Assembly (NCBI GenBank): GCA_031472005.1
Contig: PZJY01000003.1
Span: 744,001-808,000 of the forward strand
Source of the DNA: Tetracladium setigerum
Taxonomy: Eukaryota; Ascomycota; Leotiomycetes; Helotiales
Direction: 5' to 3'
Length of the DNA: 64,000 bases
Positions 45,482 through 56,858 of this stretch are shown here, piece after piece. The first letter of the stretch is position 1. Each line of letters starts with the position of its first letter. A model generated the notes under the pieces. The model was not told the origin of the DNA. It saw only the letters and a program-made list of their open reading frames with translations, and ran no database searches. The position numbers and the translations under genes were made by a program.

Positions 45482-47333
45482 GTCCAGCTTCGAAAGGAGA
45501 TCTCTGCTCTGGATATGAGCTACGTTTCTGTTCAATCTTGGGCCAATTTGGGTAGGAACGTAGAATGTGATCTTCGCTGCATGCCCTTTTCGTGGAAATG
45601 TTGTCTATCTAGCACCAGATCTAACGCATCCTAGCGACATATCCTCGAATACTTTGTAATTGGACAGTAAGTGGGCGTACCGAGAACATCCATACACCTG
45701 TGGAGAAAGGTAAACCGAGTTGATGGTAGCAAGGAGCTAAAAGGGAAATAGAGTGTGGTATATAGCGCAATCGATGTTCCCCGTCGCTCTCGGGAGGTGG
45801 AAAGCGTGCGATCTTAGCTTTGCATACCACATATGACTCGGAAGCTGGTTAAAATGGTATCAGCGTGAGATTAGGTACAGTAGGCAAAATGTGTGATGAG
45901 ATCTCATCGGAAATGAAATTGTGGAGATCTAGAGATGCTCGAGAACTAGTGAGGCACACATAGCCTTGTGCGACCGCCTGCCAACAAGCCGTCTGCACGT
46001 CAGCCAAATCCGGTTTGAGTTTCAGAGCCAGCCAATTACTCGGTCCATGGACATTGCGTCCAACATGAACATTAACACCCCATCTGGGACTGACAAGAAA
46101 TAGTTCTTCCGAATGAGGCGAGGACCAATGGAAAAAGTCTGGGGAAAGGTCCGTGTGAGACGCAGAGACTAGAGAGAGACAGAGAGAATATACGAAGTAA
46201 CAGTAGTAGGTCAATGGGTTTGGTTCAGTCGTGGAAATCGTTAGATGCCTTGCACGGTGCGCTTGCGGACGTTCTAGCGGACTGACTCCATGCTACCGGA
46301 CAAATACGCAAAACGTTAGAAGAACGGTAGGGAACGCCAATACTAGGGTCTAGACTATTCGAAGCCCAAACTTGAACTTCGGAGACCGGCGTCCTGGTAT
46401 CAAGCAGGTCTGCTCGGCGTCGAATCGTCTTAGGGAACCATGAGAAGCCTCTGTGCAACCCAATCTTCTCTGGGTGCTTCTTGCTTCTAGCCGCCAGCCA
46501 GAACAGATAGTTGCTTTGTACTACATGCATGCCTGTGCCCAACCTGGTTCGTGGTTTCTATGTCTCTGATAGGGTTGAGCGATGTAAATCGCAAGCGCAC
46601 GCAACCTTCACAACCACCATGGCATTCAGCGTAAATTCCACAACAAATGAAAAGTGCTGTCTATTCGATTCTCTGTGCCTGCGCCTTGGTGCGATGCATA
46701 AACATCCTTGCCGCGCGGTGTCTCGATCGCTTGTTGGTAGCTGGGACTCGATGCCAGATCGTTCAAGGTTTTGCAGGCAGGCCAACGCCCTGCCCAGTTT
46801 ACGCATTTCTGGCAGCTCTTTTTGGTGGGGTTGAAGCATGAAGGAGGGGTATAGACCAGCCCCGAGAGGCAGGAGACAACCATTATCCATCCGAACATGT
46901 GCGCGTGGCATACACCCACCCCCCCAGAGGACCAGACGACGAGGTTTGCAGACGGGGTGATCGGGCCAATCGACTTGCTACCACTCTGAGTCCAGATTGA
47001 ATGCCACGATTCTCTCTGGTGTATTGCCGACGATCCGCAAAGCGAATTGGGAAGAAGCGTCAAATGTCGAAATCTGTGTTGTGGTGTTGTGCTCCCGAAT
47101 GGAGTTCGAGGTTGGGGAGGAGTGGTAGTGTGGTAGTGAGGTGCAGCTGCTCGGTTGCTGCCGAGATGTCCCCCTGCTGTTGTTTTCTTTTTCCAAGGTT
47201 ACACGAAATCCTAGACGAGGACGATCAATCAGAGAAGGCCCATGAAAGTAAATACTAACCTTACGGATCCGACGCGACATTCTATTCTTTCGCAAACTTA
47301 AACCTCAGTACCCGTGCCAACGCGATTTGGACG
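45482..47333. other. unassigned region between the GNAT gene and MIS6, with open minus-strand stretches
   Basis: About 1.85 kb. Three minus-strand stretches are open and look less random than usual: 45849-46214 (containing FHWSSPHSEELFLVSPRWGVN and GPSNWLALKLKPDLADVQTACWQA), 46225-46542 (GFSWFPKTIRRRADLLDTRTPVSEVQVW) and 46978-47295. Possible acceptors precede some of them (a CTCTCTCTAG at about 46170). They could be exons of an unrecognised gene or remains of the GNAT gene's missing 5' half, but none resembles a GH3 barrel. I cannot assign a product. Confidence 0.3.
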
Positions 47334-49881
47334 ATGGATGCTTTGGACGCGTCTGGCGGTGAGGTGGTGGAAACGCTGCTCAGTGATCTTGTACACGGTT
47401 AGTCAGTCAGCCAGCCAGCGTATCGAGCGGCGCGCTTTTCTCTCATGGTCCCTTCTCATTGCTTACCCTTTTTGTTGCTCTTGTAGCCGCGAAAATACCC
47501 GCGAAGCAGCGAAAGGTCAAGATATCCGCAGTCGTTGATAACTTGTGCTCTCACGCGTATGAATTCGGCCTCTCAAACTCATCACTAAGCCGGCTAGTCG
47601 ACATCATCACATTACCCAATGAACTGGACCAGGCAAGTCTGGGGAGTCTGATTCGCAATTTGTATCCGACTGGCAAGGTTCCTGATGCCGTTGTGATCAA
47701 TGTGGTTGCCAGTCTCGGTCATGGCAAGGCAAAGCCAAGTTTCAACGTGCAAGCAGCCTTACTGAAATGGCTAACTATGGTTTATGAAATCCTTCAAAAC
47801 CCAAGGGTCCTATCGCAACTTTATGCTGTGCTGTTCAATCTGCTTAGCACTTTGGCATTAAGGTACGTGCTCTCGTGCCCCTCTCGTTCTTTACACCTAC
47901 TGGACAGCGTGAGCACGGCCAACCTGACAATTTTCATAGAGCTCCTATATGCCATTTGCTATCGTTAATCACGCGCCGCAAACATGTTAGACTGTTCAGG
48001 ATTCAAGTATTGTAAGTATACCTTATATATGAGGCTGTGATGAGCTACATTTTGACCTATTGATAGGATGGAATTAACGCGGCAAGCGGGAAATGATCCA
48101 CGACTCGTGGGCCTCATGAGAGTCTACAAAGACTACTATCCGGATGTCATTGTAGGTGATGTAGTGTCTGGTAGAGCATCTGTGTTCATGGTAATCATTT
48201 CTCTATTCTATAGGTGATGAAAGCCTTTGCTGAAATCATCAATAGCATCCAAATCAAGAATGGAGAGAAAGACTTGGCGAGATCCAAAGATTGAATATTG
48301 CTAGAGGACAAAATAGTAATCAGCAAGGCACCTTTAGTGTCGCAAGAAAGCAGAACACAGCCAAGAGGAGAACACGGTCGTCCATGCTGCCAGAGGTGTA
48401 CACTTCAAATGCACTAGAGGTATTCATATCTGACGCACAATCACGATCTTCTCGCTAATGGAACCAGACCTCTGTTACACTAGAGGAGATTGAAACTGTG
48501 GACGATTTAATACAGAAACTCGAAAAAATCGAGCCACCCAACCAGCTTATCTCCGTGATAGGAGAACCACTTCTTCAGAAGTTTATGCAATTGCGATCGT
48601 CGGAAGAACATTCCAAGAGAGTCAACATGTGGTTGATGGCCTTTTTTGAAGATCAGCTGCAAAATTCGGGGCAGAATGCGCCGGAAATCTTGGAGATGTT
48701 GCATGCTATTCAAATTTATACTCGGACTACCAAGGTGTGTGAAGTCTTGATAGTCCAATAAACGTTGTAAATACTAAACTTTCAGGTATTACCCGACGCT
48801 TGTTTAGCATATTTGAAGTCCATGTTACCTTCGTGGAATGGCAAATTCGGTCGTGATGTGGTTCTCGATCTTCTGGCTTATGTCCAACTTGGCTCTTTTG
48901 ACGGTAAGTCTTGTCTCAATTTTCCCAATAAAATTTCTAACATTCCTAGAACTCTACAGAACCACTTTTCAGGAGCTGGAAGATGCAGTTCTAGAAGACG
49001 GCACGACCGAATCAAAATTGGAAGTGCTTAAATTCTATAAAAAGCTGCTAGACCAGTGGACGACCTTCTCTCTTTCTCTCGAAACCCCGACCGTTGAAGC
49101 AGCAACATCACTCGCTTCTCTCCTCCAGCATGCGAATCAACTCTCGATGACTATTACGCAATCATCTCAAAGTATCACAAGCTTCTCGACAATACTGAGT
49201 TACTACGAATCAACCGCCGCCGCGATTACTTACCCTTCCTTGAAATCAACATTCCGCATCACATCACTGCCATCCGAACTCGTATACACTCTCAATTTTA
49301 CCAGTTCTCTTGGAGTGCTCAGCAGATTGTGTGCAGTGCTGGCACTTTACAAGCGTGCATTTGAAATTGCAATGGTTCCAAGAACTGGTGCTCACCCTGA
49401 TGGGATACTGCCATATTCAAAGGATTATGTAAATCATTTCAACGGTTTCCTAATGGATGTTTGCAACTGTCTTTGGCGGGCCCGCGCTCTCAACACTAAT
49501 GATCCTAATGCCCTGGGATGTCTCGTTGACCCTGCCGTCACATCGGCGTTGACGACCTATGTTGGGGGACTCGATACGTCTCTGACTTTGCCATCTCTTT
49601 TCAGCTTCTCGACATCTCCGGCATTATGCCTCCTGGCAATATCGTATATTCGCGAGCTAGAGGACTCGAAGGGTGACGGTATCGTACGGCGACATGCCGG
49701 ACCTGTTTTACAAGCTTCCTTGAAGCAACTTGAATTAGACGGGGGGCTTAAACTCTCGTGGCAAGATTATAAGTTGGGTGTTTTACAGTATCTGGAGGTT
49801 CGCGGTGTCGGGGGTGTTGGGGAACTGATGTACAATACAATGAAACATCTCATAGCAGCCAGAGACAAGAGTCGGAGCTAG
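47334..49881 (+). CDS. mis6: inner kinetochore protein Mis6 (CENP-I / Ctf3)
   Basis: Eight exons: 47334-47397, 47487-47862, 47940-48011, 48067-48190, 48246-48419, 48468-48734, 48786-48903, 48950-49881; 708 aa, normal for the family. Mis6/CENP-I is a constitutive centromere subunit needed for CENP-A loading and kinetochore assembly. AAKIPAKQRKVKISAVVDNLCSHAYEFGLS, ITLPNELDQASLGSLIRNLYPTGKVPDAVV and APICHLLSLITRRKHVRLFRIQVLMEL are strongly conserved blocks; YKDYYPDVIVGDVV and EWRERLGEIQRLN follow, and the C-terminal half is helical. The exon 4/5 junction uses GTAATC...CATCAATAG (55 nt): an earlier AG (CTATAG) would give a frame that stops soon, and the chosen acceptor gives HPNQEWRERL. All phases close. 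Confidence 0.92.
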
Positions 49882-50303
49882 CTTGTTGGAATGTTAGGAT
49901 TGGTTCTCCTGTAGAGCAGGCAGATTCACAATATTGTAAAACCATATACAACCTCCTCTTACATTGAACACTCCAGATTATAATCATTTATTTATGCATT
50001 TACACAAATACCTCTCTGCTATGGCGCCCCCTTTGTTGAATTATGATTACTTCTACTCATCCTTGACCGCCCTCCATCTCTATACCGTTCAATCCCAAAT
50101 TCAAAAAAAGAACGCCAAGAATGAGCCCATTCCAAGTACGCCAATATCCATACATCCTCCTAGGACACAAACGCTCCATTTCACAAACAGAGGCTCTCTC
50201 ATATATCCATACCCTCATATCCTACCCTTCCGTTGGTAAGAATAATCGCACCCAAAACTTCCCCTTTCTATCACATCATCCGATGCTCTGACCCCCACCA
50301 CAC
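49882..50303. other. intergenic between convergent MIS6 and the SPT small-subunit-like gene
   Basis: About 420 bp, no gene seen. Confidence 0.6.
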
Positions 50304-50840
50304 TCACAACTCCTTACCTCCCCTAACCATCGACGTCCCACTCGCAACCCTAGCGACAGTCTCCTTAACCTTTTCCACAATCACCGCGGTCCCAGCCGAA
50401 CTCTCCACCACGGAACTAACGCCCTCTCCCAGCGCAGATTTAGCACTCTCGTCACCATTGTAGTAGAACCAGGCGCGGTTGGTCAGGAAGGCGATATGTT
50501 GGGGAAGGTAGAGCGTGATGGCGATCATGACCATACTGAAGAAGAGGAAGAGGAATGAATCTATTGTTGTGTGTTAGATTTGTGGTACAGGGGGAGTAGT
50601 TTATCTAGTTGATCGTGGGGATGAAGTCCGGAAGGGCGGAGGAGATGGGGATTAAAGGATGAAGGACATACTGAAGATAAATTTCTCTGTGGGCGTCAAC
50701 ATGTACAGCGAGAATGTGACCTAGTTGAAAATATGCATTAGCCAAAGCTCTGCGTGGTGTGTTTGGGCAATTGTCAAAGTCACCTCATACTGATATCGCT
50801 TCCTCTGCAACCAGCGGAAAGTTGAAGCGACCACAGGCAT
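50304..50840 (-). CDS. small subunit of serine palmitoyltransferase-like membrane protein (Tsc3/ssSPT type)
   Basis: Three exons on the minus strand: 50840-50784, 50720-50672, 50560-50304; 120 aa. The core RWLQRKRYQYE-VTFSLYMLTPTEKFIF followed by a hydrophobic helix (about residues 36-58, NSFLFLFFSMVMIAITLYLP) matches the fungal SPT small-subunit-like family, ER membrane activators of the first enzyme of sphingolipid synthesis. After QHIAFLTNRAWFYYNGDE a Ser/Val/Ala-rich C-terminal extension follows. Exon phases agree and donors/acceptors are canonical (GTGACT, GTATGT; CTAG, ATAG). The role is inferred from the family only. It is divergent from the release-factor-like gene, with 366 bp between starts. 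Confidence 0.85.
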
Positions 50841-51206
50841 TTTTGCTTGAAAGCGAGAGACGATGGAATAATTTAGATTGTGGATTGGCGTGTAGCGAGG
50901 AGGAAAGGATAGCGAGAGTATTCGAATAGAGATCGTTGCGTGGTAGAAGGAGGAGTTGAAGGGAAAGGGTTAACGCGGATGTGCTGGGGAATTTTGTCGT
51001 TCAGGAACGGCCGCCCAAGTGGAAGGGAAGGATGCACCACGAAATGACGGTTGGGCGTTCCGATTTGTGACCAACAGGGTTGGTCGATGCATTTCGCATC
51101 TCGCATTTCCACAACCACAACCTCCTCAAGTTGACAACACTTTGGATTGGACTTGCTCCCCCACAATCAGAAGAGCTTTAAATTCTCTGCAGCAACAAAA
51201 TGCGCA
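50841..51206. promoter_or_regulatory. shared divergent region, SPT small-subunit-like / GGQ-protein gene
   Basis: 366 bp between two opposed start codons; no gene inside, no obvious TATA box. Confidence 0.6.
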
Positions 51207-51812
51207 ATGTTACTTGATTCATTCCGCCATCTGGTCTTACGATCTCGACTCCCAATTCATCTCAAACATGCGATTCCGCAATACCGCGCCATCACGTCCT
51301 CGCGTGCAGCATGGACGAAGAAAATGCCCGATCGTCCTAAACCTGTGAACGAGGCGGATTTCACAGAAGTCTTTCTTTGTGGTAGTGGACCTGGTGGGCA
51401 AAAAATTGTACTTATCCCCCTCTCTTTCTCTTCCTAAAGCTATATCTTTGCTATATTTCTTAGATCGATAATAATTAGTGAAATGAAGAATAAAACGGCC
51501 TCGGCGGTCCAGCTCAAACACCTCCCAACAGGTCTCGTCCTTAAAGTACAGGCTACACGATCGCGCACGCAGAATAGGAAGATTGCGAGGCAGATGTTGG
51601 CTGAGAAGGTGGATGAGATGGAGAAGGGAAGTGAATCGCGGGTGGCGGTTGTGAGGGAGGTGAAGATTAAGAGGAAGAGTAGTGCGGTTAAGAAGAGTAA
51701 GAGGAAGTATAGAGCGTTGGAGGAGGCCAAAGCTGCTGCAAAAGACGAAGAGGTGGGAGGCGAAGAGGTGGATGGAGAGAAAGTTGGGGAGAAGAATGGA
51801 CCGAATGTGTGA
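51207..51812 (+). CDS. mitochondrial GGQ-domain release-factor-like protein (MTRFR/Rso55 type)
   Basis: Two exons, 51207-51407 and 51489-51812, 81-nt intron; 174 aa. The N-terminus (MLLDSFRHLVLRSRLP) is basic and presequence-like. NEADFTEVFLCGSGPGGQKI-NKTASAVQLKHLPTG is the class I release-factor catalytic loop with GGQ at about 63-65, which triggers peptidyl-tRNA hydrolysis. The codon-recognition domains are absent, and a Lys/Glu/Arg-rich tail (SRTQNRKIARQMLAEK onward) follows, as in ribosome-rescue proteins such as human MTRFR (C12orf65) and yeast Rso55. Thus it likely frees stalled mitochondrial ribosomes. The splice falls directly after GGQKI and restores NKTASAV, fixing the frame. Confidence 0.9.
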
Positions 51813-52357
51813 TTACTGAAATGGAAGGAGATAGTATCTGGAATAGTCCATGATTCGAAGATAGTATTCTGGGACAGATATTTACGGTGGCTACGGACCA
51901 AAGGAACTGGACTGCGAGAATGCCCAACCACCTTTATGAGAGAAAACAGTCAGCGGCGTCTGACTCCCGCCCTTTGCAACAGCAATCTAGCAAAAGGATC
52001 AAAAACATCACCTTCCCTCTCCCCTCGCCAACAAAGATATGCATATGCACATCAAGTCTCCTCCGAATCCGGAACACGGCCACAATATGATGACGGCGGT
52101 TCAAATCGAAAAAGAAGGGGCTCAAGAGGGGTCATAGATATGATTGACTTGGTTGTCAACAATGAGAAAAGATCGGAATGGTATGTTTGATGTATTAAAT
52201 CTTTGGACGTAGTTCACATGCTCTCTCGGGCTTGAAAATATATACAAAAGAAAAATCTCCCTGTCTCTCTCTTCCATGATTTGTAAAAATGATATCCTCT
52301 CCGCAATATTAACTTCCCATTATCTACATCCATCCACCATAAAAACAACTTCCTCGC
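51813..52357. other. intergenic between the GGQ protein gene and the acid phosphatase 3' end
   Basis: About 545 bp, no gene seen. Confidence 0.6.
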
Positions 52358-54166
52358 TTAAGGCTTGACAACAGCCAAGTGCGAGCCCCTCAAATCAGTA
52401 AAGAAATTAGCACCGCCCATCTCACCATCGAACGTAGCCGCACATCTACTCTTCAAATCCCCGGCAGCCTTCAGCTTCTTCTCAACATAGCTCTTGTAAT
52501 CCTCGATAGCACAGGTCTTTCCTGGACCATCTTGGCAGCTTGGAAGAGGGTAAACCGCATCATTGAGCAAGATGCGAATATATGTCTTGGTCGATGGTGT
52601 GGGTGTAGGGGTAGCAGTAGGAGTAGCGATGCAAGAGCATGCACTTGAAACTCTGGAAGGAAGACCAGAGCAAGCGGTGACAAAGGTAGGCAGGGAAGTG
52701 GTAGCTGTGCTGACGGCAGTGGTATAGGTACCGCAGAACTCCTGGACTTTATCTTGGTTTTGAAGCATTTGCCTGAAGCAGTTGTCGCGGTTGCAAGCTT
52801 TAGTTGGGGTGGCGACTGCGGTGCTGAGAGTTGTTGGTGAAGCGGTATCTTTAGGTGCTTTGCAGGTCATGCGTTCGAAAGCGACGGTTCCGCGCATGCT
52901 GCAGAATCGACTGGCAACGTATTTCCAAACCGCAGGAATTTCGGTGCCAGAGAGAGGGGTCTGGTCATCGAAAACTCCAAGTCCGGCAACAAGTTGTGTC
53001 ATTTGACCATCGTTGGCAAATGCAGTCAGAAGGTTGGGGATAGCGAAACTAGAGCCGTCTGCAGCTGTTCCGTTTTGGTTTGGGTCCTTGGAAATGAGGT
53101 TTACGACGCTGTTAAGGAAGGGAAGCATCATCTTCGATGGAAGATCCGTTCCTGGGCCGGTACCGTAGTAGTAGCGGAGATCTTGACGGTATTCGTAGTT
53201 TCTGAGCTCATCATCGGTGAAAGTCGAGCAGAAGGGGGAGAGGATACCGGTGATTTGGGATTCGAAACCACAGAGGTAAGGGAAGATGCCGATGTCTGAG
53301 TCGGCGAGGACTAGGTCGCCGCTGATGAGAGCATTGAGGCGTTTGGTGATTGGGGGACGGTAGATGGCATCCCATTGCGCAGCTGATATGTTGATTAGTT
53401 TGATATTGAGATGGGCACAGAGAGGACTTACCGAAATCACCACCAGATGCATCCACGAAGTTAGGACACTGATCACTGGGTGCGAGGGAGTTAAACAGAG
53501 CATCCGATCCTCCTTTGCCATTGACAGAGATGACCGTTCCTAGAGTATCTGCACTTTCACCAAGGAAGCCCCGAACGAAATTCCTAGCTGTTGCTACAAC
53601 TCGAGGATAAAGATTTGCCCAGGTGATGAAGGGGCTTCCTGCTTTATACAGGGTTGGATATTTTGTTCGGAGACGATATCCCATATCGTAGGCCTCCTTG
53701 AAACCGGTAGGACTCTGTTGGGCAATCTGGACGGTTGGGTTCGTCAAAACAGGCTCCCAGGTCTGCAAAAATGCAAGTTCTCCAGTGGCCGTGAAATTTG
53801 CAGCTTGAATCTAAAGTTTCAATGATATCAGCTCAATTCATCCGATTGTAACCATTAAGGGTTTTCCCCCACCTTGTTGTATAAAGCAAGCCACTCATTG
53901 TAAGCCCCATTATCAGGATAACGACTGCCGTGTCTCGCAATATAAAACGCTTTGTCGACGGAGCACCCTTCAGGAATCTTGTTCTCTACACCGTTGACAT
54001 TTGGTCCTGCGGCGTAGGGTCCATTTCCACCAAGCCAAATCAATGGGTTGGTTGCACTGTCACTTGCTGGGAGATTGATGATGTTCTCAGGACTGAGGTA
54101 AGTCTGACCAGCAACGGTAGACGTAAGCAGGGCAGCAGCGAGCGGGAGAGAATGAAGGATTGCCAT
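52358..54166 (-). CDS. secreted histidine acid phosphatase with an inserted Cys-rich module
   Basis: Three exons on the minus strand: 54166-53873, 53810-53432, 53382-52358; 565 aa. Residues 1-20 are a signal peptide (MAILHSLPLAAALLTSTVAG). The phosphatase nucleophile motif RHGSRYP is at 78-84. The distal motif, usually HD in Pho5-like enzymes, reads AND here (N348, D349): the proton-donor Asp is kept but its His neighbour is not. The C-terminal end YIRILLNDAVYPL then CQDGPGKTCAIEDYKSYVEKK matches repressible acid phosphatases. Between them (about 400-490) lies a Ser/Thr/Pro-rich insert with a Cys module CNRDNC...FCGTY...ACSG...SACSC, a type seen in other fungal secreted proteins. Likely exported, releasing phosphate from organic esters. 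Three CACGTG sites and a TATA box upstream point to phosphate control. Confidence 0.9.
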
Positions 54167-54226
54167 TTTCGATTTAAGGAAGACGGATGGGGAAGGAAAA
54201 GCTGATCTACTTCCATCCTCTTTACT

Positions 54227-54234
54227 TATTTATA
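54227..54234 (-). promoter_or_regulatory. TATA box of the acid phosphatase gene
   Basis: TATAAATA on the minus strand, 61 bp before the start codon. Confidence 0.7.
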
Positions 54235-54282
54235 CTTTTGACCCGCCGATTGATGAACCGGCCCCGGAGGGCTCTCTCCACA

Positions 54283-54288
54283 CACGTG
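54283..54288. promoter_or_regulatory. CACGTG E-box, acid phosphatase promoter site 1
   Basis: Core of the palindrome CACACGTGTG, 117 bp before the start codon; matches the Pho4/NUC-1 binding word. Confidence 0.65.
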
Positions 54289-54385
54289 TGTGTCTCTTCA
54301 TGCAGGGAAGATAGGTCGAATATACCGATGCCGGGTTTGTCTGCAAGATGGCCGGTTGTTGATGCCGGCATCAGCACTATCTTCA

Positions 54386-54391
54386 CACGTG
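54386..54391. promoter_or_regulatory. CACGTG E-box, acid phosphatase promoter site 2
   Basis: CACGTG in TTCACACGTGCG, 220 bp before the start codon. Confidence 0.6.
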
Positions 54392-54511
54392 CGTCTTCAC
54401 AAGTTCGTACAAGGCAGGTACGTCCACTATAGATGAACCAAACTTGGACGACTACCAGAAGATCAAGATAAACTTGGTAAAGACATCGACCTCGATGATT
54501 GGCAGTCGTAA

Positions 54512-54517
54512 CACGTG
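54512..54517. promoter_or_regulatory. CACGTG E-box, acid phosphatase promoter site 3
   Basis: CACGTG in GTAACACGTGGA, 346 bp before the start codon. Confidence 0.55.
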
Positions 54518-55209
54518 GACGAGTGTAGTCAATCGATTTGAACTTCGATTGCTTTGACAGGAACCAGGCTCGGAGATGAGATGCGAATGTGGGGAGGCCA
54601 AGCTTTTGACCCCGTCCCCTGCCCTGCTTCGCTTCTGGGGTTCACCTCCTCTGATATTGACGAACGTACGGAGTATCAAAGCACTAATACGAGTAAATAA
54701 CAGATGTCTACGGAGTATAAGATGGGAGCTTGCTCGGCATTCGCATGTGTTCACAGAAAGACTACTTGGTATCAACAGGCGCACAACAGCAAAAGACACA
54801 AATGGAAGAATGACCTTTTTATTGGCTTTCTAGAAAAAAAACATCCATCTCGCGCAACGGATGGTATCGCACCTCAAAACCATCATAAAGAAACCTTAAA
54901 AAGAGGAAAGATGAGTGCAATTGATGGTTTGATGCGAAAACAAGGTATGACCAGCGCTCCAAGCAAAATATCTAGCTACTTGAAAAAGAAGCCAGAAATC
55001 CCCTGCCCCGAAAGAAACCACCCAACTGCTCGCTACCGGAACTTTTCAGAGATAGAAACAAGCCGCGCATTAGCAAGGCAGAGGAAGTTGTGCCATGCCA
55101 TGCAGACCTGATAGTCATTGAGTTCGTAAGTGACGCACCAAATGTTTGCCAATAGCTGCACATCTAATTAGAGACATAAAATTTCTCCAGAAATACTCAA
55201 GCACATACC

Positions 55210-56858
55210 TTAGAAGCACTTTCGGTGAACGATGGAAGGTCCACTCTCGTCGTACTCTTGCTTTGAGATCCACATTTGCTGGAAGGTAGAGAGGGAAGCG
55301 AGAATGGAACCACCGATCCAGACAGAGTACTTTCGCTCTGGTGGTGCAATGATCTTGACCTTCATGGAGGATGGCGCAAGAGCAGTGATTTCCTTTTGCA
55401 TACGATCGGAGATACCTGGGTACATGGTGGTTCCACCGGACTAGTGTAATTGTTAGACTCTGCTGGAGAGGAGGTTGCGCGCAAACTTACCATGACGATG
55501 TTACCATAGAGATCCTTACGGACATCGACATCACACTTCATGATGGAGTTGAAGGTTGTGACGTGGATACCGCCAGATTCAAGACCCAAGACGGATGGCT
55601 GGAAGAGTGCCTCTGGAGCACGGAAACGCTCGTTACCAATGGTGATAACCTGTCCATCAGGAAGCTCATAGGACTTCTCCAAGCTGGAAGATTGGCTTGC
55701 GGTTTGGATCTCTTGCTCGAAGTCGAGGGCAACGTAACAAAGCTTCTCCTTGATGTCACGGACGATTTCACGCTCGGCAGTGGTGGAGAAGGTGTAACCA
55801 CGCTCAGCCAAGATCTTCATCAGGTAATCAGTCAAGTCACGACCAGCCATATCAACACGAGCAATGGCGTGAGGAAGCGAGAAACCCTCGTAGATAGGAA
55901 CAACGTGAGTAACTCCGTCACCGGAATCAAGTACGATACCAGTGGTACGACCGGAAGCGTAAAGGGAGAGGACGGCTTGGATGGAGACGTAGAAAGCGGG
56001 GGCGTTGAAGGTCTCGAAGACGATCTGGGTCATCTTCTCTCTGTTGGACTTGGGGTTGATTGGGGCTTCGGTCAAGAGAACTGGGTGCTCCTCAGGGGCA
56101 ACACGAAGCTCGTTGTAGAAAGTGTGATGCCAGATCTTCTCCATGTCATCCCAGTTGGTGACGACACCGTGCTCAATGGGGTATCTCAAAGTGAGAATAC
56201 CACGCTTGGATTGAGCCTCATCACCAACATAGGAGTCTTTCTGGCCCATACCAATCATAATACTAAATTCCTTATCAGTTTCCTTATTCGAGCGCCACCA
56301 CGTAGCAGTGGTGGGGGAAATAGCGGGGTCGTGAAGAAGCTTACCCATGGTGACGAGGACGTCCAACAATGGAGGCTGTGACACATGTTAGTTAGATGAC
56401 AAGGAAACAGAGATTGATGCCAGGTCCTCTGGGCATAAAGGATGCGACAAAGCTGGCGGGTAAACAGGTACTTACGGAAGACAGCTCGAGGAGCATCATC
56501 ACCGGCGAAACCGGCCTTGCACATTCCAGAACTAGAAGCAGAGTGTCAGCCATGCCCTTGAGCCGTTTGCCCTCATGCTCATCCCGATCCTCTCCAAAGC
56601 ACCAAGTAGTTGCTCATAAGATCTTGAGGGCTGCCAACAACCTGACAGGTGATACCCGGGCGGACAACGTTGCATGTGTGAGGAGGGAGGCCAGGAGCTT
56701 ACCCATTGTCAATGACGAGAGCGGCGACTTCCTCTGTGGATGGGGAGACATGTTAGCAATTGATCTCGACCAAGGTGCCTCTGCTGGCGATGCGTATCCC
56801 ATCGGCGCAGGGTGATCGATCTGGACAGAAAGTCGGGCAATGGCTGCTTACCTTCCAT
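55210..56858 (-). CDS. ACT1: actin
   Basis: Six exons on the minus strand: 56858-56852, 56733-56703, 56531-56476, 56375-56345, 56262-55491, 55440-55210; 375 aa, exactly the canonical length. The 7-nt first exon (ATGGAAG) and four further small-to-medium exons clustered at the 5' end are the usual layout in filamentous ascomycetes. [65 protein letters not shown] (ATP site) and the C-terminal [11 protein letters not shown] are all intact. Actin forms the cytoskeletal filaments of tip growth and endocytosis. Every junction phase closes and no frame break is present, in contrast with three other genes of the window. A long CT-rich leader lies upstream. Confidence 0.99.

Larger units (their letters stand above)
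54167..55209. other. intergenic: acid phosphatase promoter and actin 3' side
   Basis: About 1.04 kb. The first 350 bp holds the TATA box and three E-boxes; the remainder has no supported gene. Confidence 0.6.

Noticed and set aside
48191..48300. Alternative MIS6 acceptor at CTATAG (about 48215) reading VMKAFAEII
   Set aside because: That frame ends at a stop and loses the conserved EWRERLGEIQ block; the later CATCAATAG acceptor keeps it.
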